Assembly: GCA_930367215.1 (NCBI GenBank)
Contig: OV884058.1
Location: forward strand, 199,782,208 to 199,846,207
Source of the DNA: Pollenia angustigena
Taxonomy: Eukaryota; Arthropoda; Insecta; Diptera; Polleniidae
DNA: 64,000 nucleotides
Reading direction: 5' to 3'
Part shown: positions 34,434 to 41,479 of the stretch, piece after piece
How positions within the stretch are numbered: position 1 is the first letter of the stretch
How the letters are laid out: the number at the start of each line of letters is the position of its first letter
Translations under genes and position numbers: made by a program
The notes under the pieces: generated by a model
Seen by the model: the letters and a program-made list of their open reading frames with translations, nothing else
Databases searched by the model: none
Told to the model about the DNA's origin: nothing

Positions 34434-35248
34434 TCATAAGTTAATCCATATCCTTTCTTATATGGTTTAAGATAAAGTCCTTTACCCATTGCTATGGCTT
34501 CCATATTCTTATTGTGTCTAGTCGCTTCATCAAGTTGAAGTTTAGCATTCTTTGCTGCATTAACTGCTTTTGCTATGTTAGCACCTCCACTAGATAGGGT
34601 TCCAATTACACCTAATGCAGTTAATATTGGTATTAATGGTAAAACACCTCCAATTTTTGGAACACGTATTATACGTGGTATTACAATTTCAGATTTTTTT
34701 CCCTTTAAGGATTTCTTAATGGTTTTGCGTGCAATCTTAATAGCACTATTAAGATCTGTTGGTTTTGCTTTTTTCAAAATTTTTGTTGTTGCTTTTATCG
34801 TTGAATTGAATAGTTGTCTTCCATTAACTTTTTTTGATTTTAATTGTCTATTATTATGGCTTTGCTTAGTCATACCCATACCGAATTTAGTTTTTGCTTT
34901 CATTGCGTTAGTAACCAAATATGCAAATGATTTTTCTGGAAGACTGATATTTTTTGAAAGTACTCGTTCCCAAGCTCTATTCTCAAGAATTTTATCAGCT
35001 TGATGTCTAATATTTAAATCTTTACTTTTTGAATAAGCAATATCGTGTTCTTTGCATGCAGCGTCTAATAGATTTATTCCTTTATCACCTCGTTCTAAAC
35101 GTTTTTGTAATTTCGTTCCAGGACCACAATATTGATAACCAGGAAGATGTAATTCGAAAGGAATTGAGTTTATTAATTTATTAATTAAACCTCTTCCTCC
35201 TCTGACGGTTTTATTGCAATTAACCTTGTTTTTAAAACGTATTACCAT
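34412..35248 (-). CDS. PLA2-domain (parvovirus VP1-like) protein
   Basis: 278 residues. Residues 30-70 form a parvovirus-type phospholipase A2 core: the calcium loop YCGPGTKL (40-47), then DAACKEHDIAY (62-72) with the catalytic His-Asp pair at 68-69. In parvoviruses this domain breaches endosomal membranes; a membrane role in a Polinton virion is inference from the family. A basic mid-region (about 120-190) is followed by a hydrophobic, Gly/Ala-rich segment (GGVLPLIPILTALGVIGTL, about 206-224) and an alpha-helical tail. It ends with KAKNF one codon after a slippery heptamer, three bases before its own TAA. Transcribed divergently from the packaging ATPase gene, with 60 bp between start codons. 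Confidence 0.85.
   Translation of the reverse strand: MVIRFKNKVNCNKTVRGGRGLINKLINSIPFELHLPGYQYCGPGTKLQKRLERGDKGINLLDAACKEHDIAYSKSKDLNIRHQADKILENRAWERVLSKNISLPEKSFAYLVTNAMKAKTKFGMGMTKQSHNNRQLKSKKVNGRQLFNSTIKATTKILKKAKPTDLNSAIKIARKTIKKSLKGKKSEIVIPRIIRVPKIGGVLPLIPILTALGVIGTLSSGGANIAKAVNAAKNAKLQLDEATRHNKNMEAIAMGKGLYLKPYKKGYGLTYEEKAKNF
34418..34424 (-). promoter_or_regulatory. Putative -1 ribosomal frameshift site A_AAA_AAC
   Basis: Read on the minus strand the codons are GCA AAA AAC TTC TAA in the PLA2 frame, so the heptamer is in the X_XXY_YYZ register. A -1 slip enters the open protease frame. The zero-frame stop follows after one codon. I see no obvious strong stem-loop immediately downstream; the region is AT-rich. 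Confidence 0.6.
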
Positions 35249-35308
35249 TTTATATTATTTCATCCTATAAGAAAGCATAATATTTAATTATTTAACTCAG
35301 TTATAAAG

Positions 35309-35995
35309 ATGCGTTTAATAAAACAACATAAAAATATTTTTGTTCGCAATACTGATTCTTCAACGAATATAAAATCAAAGATTAGACATAGTTCTATATT
35401 ACCGAATTCAATTCGTGCGCTAATTGTAGGTCCTTCAAATTGTGGAAAGACTAACGTTATGATTAGCTTACTAGAAAGTTCTAATGGATTGAAATTTGAA
35501 AACATCTATTTATACTCAAAATCACTTTTCCAACCAAAGTATGAATATTTAAAAAAATTAATATCGCCAATTCAAGGAATGGGGTTTTATACGTTTTCAG
35601 ATAATGATTCCGTAATACCTCCTGATGAAGCACAAAACAATTCAGTTATGATATTCGATGATGTTGCATGTGAAAAACAAAACAATATACGTGCATATTT
35701 TTGTATGGGTAGACATAAAAATATAGACTCATTCTACTTATGCCAAACATATACAAGAATTCCTAAACATTTAATAAGAGATAATGCTAATATGATTATT
35801 ATGTTTAAGCAAGATGAAATGAATATGAAACATATTTATGCTGATCATGTCGGTAGCGATATGAGTTACGAAAAGTTTCGTGAAATTTGTAGAGAATGTT
35901 GGAAGGATAAATATGGATTTTTGGTTATAAGTAAAGATGATGATTTGAATAATGGAAGATATAGAAAGCAGTTTGATTATTTTATAACATTATAA
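35309..35995 (+). CDS. FtsK/HerA-type genome packaging ATPase
   Basis: 228 residues. Walker A is GPSNCGKT (41-48) and Walker B is VMIFDDV (113-119); a polar sensor-like FYLCQTY follows at 142-148. This is the A32-like packaging ATPase of Polintons, adenovirus-like and large DNA virus lineages, which drives DNA into preformed capsids. Length and motif spacing are normal for the family. No signal or membrane segment. Divergent from the PLA2/protease transcript, so the 60-bp spacer probably holds both promoters. Confidence 0.92.
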   Translation: MRLIKQHKNIFVRNTDSSTNIKSKIRHSSILPNSIRALIVGPSNCGKTNVMISLLESSNGLKFENIYLYSKSLFQPKYEYLKKLISPIQGMGFYTFSDNDSVIPPDEAQNNSVMIFDDVACEKQNNIRAYFCMGRHKNIDSFYLCQTYTRIPKHLIRDNANMIIMFKQDEMNMKHIYADHVGSDMSYEKFREICRECWKDKYGFLVISKDDDLNNGRYRKQFDYFITL

Positions 35996-36098
35996 ATTCG
36001 AGAATATATTACATACCATTATTAGTATATCATCAACCTTTCAAGATATTACAACAACAACAACAACAAGAAAACGCCTTGTTACCCAACGAAAAAAA

Positions 36099-37058
36099 AT
36101 GAATGAAAAAGTTTTAAAAGAGCTAGTTAAAACAAGAAATGTCTTAAAGAAGAAATTTCGCAGTATAAAAATTGGTGAAGCTGATACTCGTGAACAACTT
36201 AAAGATACATTTAAACCCATAACAGAACCTTTGAAAAATTTTATTAATAATTCAAAAAATACCAGAGTAAATTTAAAAATTGAAAAGAATAAAATTAAAA
36301 ATGAATCAAAACAACAACAACAACAAGAACAATTTAAACCAGATTCAAGTATTCCAATTATAAAACGAGAAAAAAATATATTATCTACTACTGCAAGTAA
36401 CTCCGAAGATTATGATGATGATGATTTTTATTCTCAACCAGAAACAGAAAATCTAAATAGTAACATAAATTTTAATGATTTGTTATATCTAGAAAAAAGA
36501 CATGAATTAGACACACTATATGGAATACATAAAGATTCAAACAATGAATGGAAATTTGGTGATAGTAACATTAAATTTAATGAAGATAAGATTCAAGTTG
36601 GAAATCAAATATGGGCACTCACTCCAGGTTTATTTTCATTAATGTTTCAAAAAATACCAAAAAACTATGATAAATCCGAGTTAGATATTTATAAAAAGAT
36701 ATTAATTAATACTAATGCCTATAAAAGGGGTTATGCCATAGATGGTAACATAAGGGGTACAAGAGCATATAAATACAGAAATATTATTAGAAAATTGATT
36801 AAACCTAAGAACTCATATACCACAATACCGCAATCACCCACTTCATCTGATACATCAACAACAAAAGAAAATTATATGGGGAGTGGGTTAATGGATTACA
36901 ATTCAAATAAACCAAACTATATATACTGGGATGATCCAAATGAGTTGATAGATCGACTTAGACTCCTGCTCGCATCACAAGCTGCAGGTCACAGCAATCA
37001 TAATAACGAAATTGTGTCTATTATTGAAGAATTATACGAATCTAACATTATTGAATAA
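36099..37058 (+). CDS. Conserved Polinton protein of unknown function
   Basis: 319 residues, starting at 36099 just after a (CAA)n-rich leader. The N-terminal third is highly charged and low-complexity (poly-Gln near residue 73, acidic EDYDDDD near 103-109). The middle contains WKFGDSNIKFNEDKIQVGN and a LTPGLFSLMFQK block. The C-terminus is the most conserved-looking part: YIYWDDPNELIDRLRLLLAS followed by HNNEIVSIIEELYE. I recognise this C-terminal pattern from other arthropod Polintons but know no function for it. The position between the ATPase and integrase genes is consistent with a virion or replication accessory role. Confidence 0.75.
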   Translation: MNEKVLKELVKTRNVLKKKFRSIKIGEADTREQLKDTFKPITEPLKNFINNSKNTRVNLKIEKNKIKNESKQQQQQEQFKPDSSIPIIKREKNILSTTASNSEDYDDDDFYSQPETENLNSNINFNDLLYLEKRHELDTLYGIHKDSNNEWKFGDSNIKFNEDKIQVGNQIWALTPGLFSLMFQKIPKNYDKSELDIYKKILINTNAYKRGYAIDGNIRGTRAYKYRNIIRKLIKPKNSYTTIPQSPTSSDTSTTKENYMGSGLMDYNSNKPNYIYWDDPNELIDRLRLLLASQAAGHSNHNNEIVSIIEELYESNIIE

Positions 37059-37079
37059 CTATTAAATTAACACAAAACA

Positions 37080-37448
37080 ATGTCTATTGATAAATTTGGA
37101 CATTACATTAACGATACAAGTGATATAATTTCTATGAAGAATGCACCTAAACTGTTTGGGTTCTTTATGGATAGAGATAACAACATTGACGTTCAAAACA
37201 AAAGAATCAAACATATGTCGAATGCTTTGGAAGAAAACGATGGTGTCAATAAAATGTTTTTACAATCTCAAATTGAAAAAACAGAGAAGGAGATAATGGA
37301 TCAATTAAACAAGAATATTAATGAAGTTTATCAAATAATAGAGAAAATTAAAAAAGATTTTGAAAGAAGAATGAAGATCTTGAATCAGAAACTATATAAC
37401 AGGCTTGATATTAAAAATAAAGAACAGGAGATTACTATATTCCCTTAA
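37080..37448 (+). CDS. Small coiled-coil Polinton protein
   Basis: 122 residues, beginning 22 bases after the preceding stop. The N-terminus (HYINDTSDIISMKNAPKLFG) is not helical-looking, whereas residues 60-115 are rich in Lys, Glu, Ile and Leu with heptad-like spacing, suggesting a coiled coil. No enzymatic motif. Short proteins of this type lie beside the integrase in other Polintons; the function is unknown. Confidence 0.65.
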   Translation: MSIDKFGHYINDTSDIISMKNAPKLFGFFMDRDNNIDVQNKRIKHMSNALEENDGVNKMFLQSQIEKTEKEIMDQLNKNINEVYQIIEKIKKDFERRMKILNQKLYNRLDIKNKEQEITIFP

Positions 37449-37469
37449 GTAAAGAAGGTAAACCAAATA

Positions 37470-38393
37470 ATGCATTCAAGAAAAAGAGAATTAGTAAATG
37501 AACTTCATAAACCAGCTCGAAAAAATTTCATACGTCGAAGAGTTGTAATGAAAGGTATAGATGATCTCTGGCAAGCTGATTTAGTTGAAATGGGGAACTA
37601 TTCTACATATAATAAAAAATATCGTTATTTATTAACTATCATTGATACTTTTTCAAAGTTTGCATGGGGTGTTGCACTTAAAACAAAAACAGCAACTGAA
37701 GTATTTCAAGCAATGGAAAGTATTTTAAAATTAGATCGAGTTCCCAAAAACTTGCATACTGATGATGGTAAAGAATTTTTCAATAAAAAATTTAAAACCC
37801 TCATGGACAACCACAATATCAATCACTATTCAACATATAGTATAATGAAAGCTTCAATAATAGAACGATTTAATCGAACTCTAAAAGGAATGATGTGGAA
37901 AGAATTTAGTTTTAATGGATCATATTATTGGCTTGATATTTACAAAGATCTAATTAATAAATATAATAGAAAAGTTCATCGCACCATTAAAATGGCACCA
38001 ATTAATGTAAATTCTAAAAACGAAATGAAGTTATTGAAAACAGTCTACAATCATCTAAAAATATATAAAAAATCTAAATTTAATGTTGGAGATTATGTAC
38101 GCATAAGTAAATATAAACACATTTTTGAAAAAGGTTATACTCCCAATTGGACAACAGAAATTTTTAAAATTAAAACAGTAAAAGTTACCTTTCCCTCGAC
38201 ATACATATTGGAAGACTATCAAGGCCATCCAATTAAAGGTGGTTTCTATGATGATGAACTTACAAAAACTCGATTTCCTAATACATATCTTGTTGAAAAA
38301 ATTCTTAAAACTAAAGGAGAAATGGTCTATGTAAAATGGTTAGGATTTTCTAATCAACATAATTCTTGGATTAATAGAAATGATATATTATAG
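37470..38393 (+). CDS. INT: Retroviral-type integrase with C-terminal chromodomain
   Basis: 307 residues. The rve core includes DDLWQADLVEM (catalytic Asp at 37), HTDDGKEF (Asp at 98) and KASIIERFNRTLKG (Glu at 132), giving the DDE triad. A beta-barrel-like region with VGDYVRISKY follows at 205-215. Residues 273-307 are a chromodomain (YLVEKILK, then YVKWLGF and SWINRNDIL). It integrates the element with a 6-bp staggered cut, matching the CTTCGC duplication seen here. The N-terminal HHCC zinc domain of retroviral integrases is absent, as is usual for Polintons. The chromodomain may steer insertion to particular chromatin. The start chosen is the first in-frame ATG, 21 bases after the previous stop. 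Confidence 0.93.
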   Translation: MHSRKRELVNELHKPARKNFIRRRVVMKGIDDLWQADLVEMGNYSTYNKKYRYLLTIIDTFSKFAWGVALKTKTATEVFQAMESILKLDRVPKNLHTDDGKEFFNKKFKTLMDNHNINHYSTYSIMKASIIERFNRTLKGMMWKEFSFNGSYYWLDIYKDLINKYNRKVHRTIKMAPINVNSKNEMKLLKTVYNHLKIYKKSKFNVGDYVRISKYKHIFEKGYTPNWTTEIFKIKTVKVTFPSTYILEDYQGHPIKGGFYDDELTKTRFPNTYLVEKILKTKGEMVYVKWLGFSNQHNSWINRNDIL

Positions 38394-38537
38394 TTTGTAA
38401 GAGTAGATATAATAATAAAATTAGTATGTAAGAGTTAATGTATTATTATGTAAGAAAAGAAAAAAAATTATGTAAATAAATTGTTTTTAAATAAAGAATA
38501 TTATGCTTTTTACTTTATTTGTAATTCAACAGTCGAA

Positions 38538-39224
38538 ATGTCAATAACTCTAACGTTAAGCTCTAACTCATCAGAGTTGACAGCTAACTATTTTCCTCCA
38601 ATTGAGTTGAATGGAAAATATGAATGTGCACTTACAGATTTTCATTCATATAATAGTATTCCAAATATAGATGTATATAATAATATGTTTCATATTGGTG
38701 AACAAGTAATTCAAATTCCGGTTGGATCTTATGAATTGAAGGATATAGTTGATTATATTAAAGGACAATATCATCGATATAGTCCTCAAAATAAACTTAT
38801 CATTGAAGCTAATAATAATACAATGCAAGTTAGAATAAAAAACTCTAATGATCCAATATACTTTAATAAGGAAAATACTATTGGCAAGCTTTTGGGATTT
38901 AAAGAAAATATTCTATTACCTAATAAAGAATATTATTCAGATCTTCCAGTTAATATTTTTAAAGTTAATCTTTTACGTATTGAGAGTAATATAGCTGTCA
39001 ACACATACATGAATAACTCCCAAGCACATACTTTGCATGAGTTTGCCATTAATGTCCCACCTGGCTATAAAATAGATGAGATTCCTAGGAATCTCATTTA
39101 TTTACCAATCAACTGTCAAGAGATAAACACCCTTACTCTGCGAGTGGTTGATCAAGACGGTGATTTACTTAATTTTCGAGGAGAGGAAATTACAATTCGA
39201 ATACATTTGAGACTAATAAAATAA
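38538..39224 (+). CDS. Minor capsid (penton) protein, PY type
   Basis: The open frame begins at 38481, but I choose the ATG at 38538 because the conserved-looking N-terminus is MSITLTLSSNSSELTANYFP; this gives 228 residues. The family is the single jelly-roll penton of Polintons, with beta-rich sequence throughout: KYECALTDFHSYNSIPNI, then FHIGEQVIQIPVGSYELKDI, and a LNFRGEEITIRIHLRL end typical of the last jelly-roll strand. It is predicted to form the capsid vertices. The stop TAA overlaps the ATG of the next small ORF (TAATG), and the major capsid gene follows. Confidence 0.85.
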   Translation: MSITLTLSSNSSELTANYFPPIELNGKYECALTDFHSYNSIPNIDVYNNMFHIGEQVIQIPVGSYELKDIVDYIKGQYHRYSPQNKLIIEANNNTMQVRIKNSNDPIYFNKENTIGKLLGFKENILLPNKEYYSDLPVNIFKVNLLRIESNIAVNTYMNNSQAHTLHEFAINVPPGYKIDEIPRNLIYLPINCQEINTLTLRVVDQDGDLLNFRGEEITIRIHLRLIK

Positions 39225-39394
39225 TGATAATTTACAATAAGAAAACATCTAAAAACCAATTATCACAGTCATCATCTTCTAACAAAATATTGAAAAATAA
39301 ATTAAATTTAAAGAGTTCATTAAAATATATAAACTTAACAGAATCAAATAAAGAATTTCTTAAATCATTAAATTTAAAATTGAAGAAACCATGA
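39224..39394 (+). CDS. 56-aa ORF overlapping both capsid genes
   Basis: An ATG at 39224 overlaps the stop of the minor capsid gene as TAATG. The stop TGA (39392-39394) overlaps the ATG of the major capsid gene as ATGA. The predicted protein is basic and rich in Lys, Ser, Asn and Leu, ending with an amphipathic stretch NKEFLKSLNLKLKKP. Such exact junctions on both sides suggest a real coupled gene, and similar short Lys-rich proteins ending in a FLKSL-like motif occur beside Polinton capsid genes as I remember them. It could be a minor core or scaffold protein. The function is unknown. Confidence 0.6.
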   Translation: MIIYNKKTSKNQLSQSSSSNKILKNKLNLKSSLKYINLTESNKEFLKSLNLKLKKP

Positions 39395-40581
39395 GTTCAA
39401 TAATAGATGTACTGGATAAACCTTTATCCGATGAAAATATAATTAAAAAGGATTACCATACGTATAGCCCATATTTACAATCTTATAATAATAACGATGA
39501 AATTCGTATTACAATACAAAATCAAGACTTGTATGTTTTACCGTCGGAAAGTTTTATATATGTAGAAGGATTTGTTAAAGATGAAAGCAATACAAAATTA
39601 GTATCTTCTGTAGCCAACTTTAAATTAAAAAATAATTTTGTAGCACATCTGTTTGATGAAATCCGTTACGAAGTAAATGGTGTTGAAATTGATCAAACGA
39701 GACATTTAGGAATATCAAGTACTATTAAAAATTTGGTTTCACTATCACCAATAGATAGTAATGGAATGCAAAATGCTGGATGGAATAAAATTGATGATAT
39801 TGTTCTCGTAAATGGATATTTTAATTTTTATGTACCACTTAAATTGTTTTTGGGATTCGCTGAAGACTATAATAAAATTTTATTGAATGCAAAACATGAA
39901 TTGATTCTATTACGTAATAAAAATGATGAGGGTCTTGTGTATTCAACTGTTTCCACCGAAAAGGCTAAATTAACAATTTCAAGTATATCGTGGAGAATTC
40001 CTCATGTACAACTATCTGATTTTAGTAAATTAAATACTATAAAAATAATAAACAGTGGTACTTCAATACCAATTACATTTAGAAGTTGGGATTGTCATAT
40101 AAATCCACAACTAAATATGACAACTAATCATGTGTGGAATGTTAAGCTGGCGGCAAATAGAGAACGCCCTCGTTTTGTTTTGATTGCATTCCAACATGAA
40201 AAGAAATTTCTACACTGCGAACTGACTAATTTAAAAGTACATTTGAATTCAGAGTCTTATCCATATGACGATCTTAACATAAAGTTTAAGAATGAACGTT
40301 ATGCAATTCTATATGATATGTATTTAAGATTTCAAGAAAGCTATTATATGCGAGACTCCCAACCTCTTCTCACATCTCAAGAGTTTAAAAATAATGCTCC
40401 AATTATAGTAGTAGATGTAAGCTATCAAAACGAATCTATAGTTAGTGGACCTATTGATATTAAAATCGAATTTGAAACAGCTACTAATGTTCCAGCAAAC
40501 ACATCAGCTTATTGTATTCTCATTCACGATCGAATCATTGAATATATACCATTAAAGGGACAAGTTCGGAAAATTGTATAA
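39391..40581 (+). CDS. Major capsid protein, double jelly-roll
   Basis: 396 residues. The N-terminus (MSSIIDVLDKPLSDENIIKK) and the body with repeated beta-strand-like blocks (EIRITIQNQDLYVLPSESFI, FVAHLFDEIRYEVNGVEID, and a late PLTSQEF-like segment LLTSQEFKNNAPIIVVDVSY) match the Polinton major capsid family, which adopts the double jelly-roll fold of adenovirus hexon and related viruses. It should form trimeric capsomers. Length is slightly below that of the largest family members. Intact. Confidence 0.88.
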   Translation: MSSIIDVLDKPLSDENIIKKDYHTYSPYLQSYNNNDEIRITIQNQDLYVLPSESFIYVEGFVKDESNTKLVSSVANFKLKNNFVAHLFDEIRYEVNGVEIDQTRHLGISSTIKNLVSLSPIDSNGMQNAGWNKIDDIVLVNGYFNFYVPLKLFLGFAEDYNKILLNAKHELILLRNKNDEGLVYSTVSTEKAKLTISSISWRIPHVQLSDFSKLNTIKIINSGTSIPITFRSWDCHINPQLNMTTNHVWNVKLAANRERPRFVLIAFQHEKKFLHCELTNLKVHLNSESYPYDDLNIKFKNERYAILYDMYLRFQESYYMRDSQPLLTSQEFKNNAPIIVVDVSYQNESIVSGPIDIKIEFETATNVPANTSAYCILIHDRIIEYIPLKGQVRKIV

Positions 40582-40616
40582 ATCCTAAATCATAAATAAA
40601 AAGAAGAAGAAAAAAG

Positions 40617-41087
40617 ATGTATTGCAAACACGTTTTCATTGATTTACAAGGTTTTAAACTAAAATCAAACAAATTTATCGTAAAAGAAGTCGCAATTGTT
40701 TTCAATTCAAAGGAATATATCAATTTCATTATAAAACCACCTTTTGATTTCAATTGTTTATCGCAAAAGGAGCAAAAAGAAGCATATTGGTTAATCAAAT
40801 ATTTTCATCATCTTAAGTGGAATATAGGAGTAATATCGTTTAAGAGTGTTTGTAATTTCTTAAAAGATAATTTAAAAAATTGCAAAATATATGTTAAAGG
40901 AACAGAAAAAAGCAAATGGTTGGAAAAAATGCTGCAGTTGAAAGTATTTAATATAGAGGATTTTGGATGTATAAATTTAAAGAAACTTAATGAAAAGTAT
41001 CCAGAAAACCTGTATTGCAGTTATCACAACTATGGAGTTTGCGCCTTGAAAAATGCTATTTTACTTGAAAGAGAAAATCTAATTTAA
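40617..41087 (+). CDS. Small protein, possibly RNase H-fold, function unknown
   Basis: 156 residues, last plus-strand gene. It begins with HVFIDLQGFKLKSNKFIVKE, a first-strand pattern with an Asp like that of DnaQ/RNase H-fold nucleases. The middle has IYVKGTEKSKWLEKML and the end has a Cys/His-rich YCSYHNYGVCALKNA. The acidic motifs needed for a nuclease are not all evident, so an inactive fold or a different function is possible. It is convergent with the DNA polymerase gene. Confidence 0.6.
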   Translation: MYCKHVFIDLQGFKLKSNKFIVKEVAIVFNSKEYINFIIKPPFDFNCLSQKEQKEAYWLIKYFHHLKWNIGVISFKSVCNFLKDNLKNCKIYVKGTEKSKWLEKMLQLKVFNIEDFGCINLKKLNEKYPENLYCSYHNYGVCALKNAILLERENLI

Positions 41088-41255
41088 ATAAGAAAAACAA
41101 TTTTATATTTTTATTTCTTTTATCTATATATACAATAAATAAAATCAATAAAAATAAAAAAAAAATCTGGTTGTTTTTAATTTTTATATTATAAATATTT
41201 TATTTATTTATTATTTATTATCTTTTTTTTATTTTTTCATATAACAATCTTATAT
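41088..41255. terminator. Convergent polyadenylation region
   Basis: AATAAA words lie on the plus strand at about 41134-41160 after the small-protein gene, and on the minus strand as TTTATT at about 41197-41220 after the polymerase gene. The region is T/A-rich and non-coding. Confidence 0.5.
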
Positions 41256-41430
41256 TCTAAATAACAATGATTGATCCTTATACACTATTTAATAAACATT
41301 TACATACTTACAATCTAAATAACAATGATTGATTCTTATAAAATATTTAATGTACATAAATTTACATATTTATAATCTAAATAACGTTAGTTGAGTTTTA
41401 AAAACTATTTGGATTTATATTAAATATTCA
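41256..41430. repeat. Imperfect tandem repeat near 60 bp, three units
   Basis: TCTAAATAACAATGATTGAT starts at 41256 and 41314, and a diverged form TCTAAATAACGTTAGTTGAG starts at 41376. Each is followed by TAYAMTATTTAAT and TTTACATA. It lies between the convergent genes. The role is unknown. Confidence 0.7.
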
Positions 41431-41479
41431 TTTGACTCCTTAAAACTATTTATTCTATATTAACGTTCATATAAACTAT

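Noticed and set aside
34575..35003. 142-codon plus-strand ORF within the PLA2 gene
   Set aside because: Antisense shadow of a gene with recognisable PLA2 motifs; hydrophobic composition is expected from the reverse strand.
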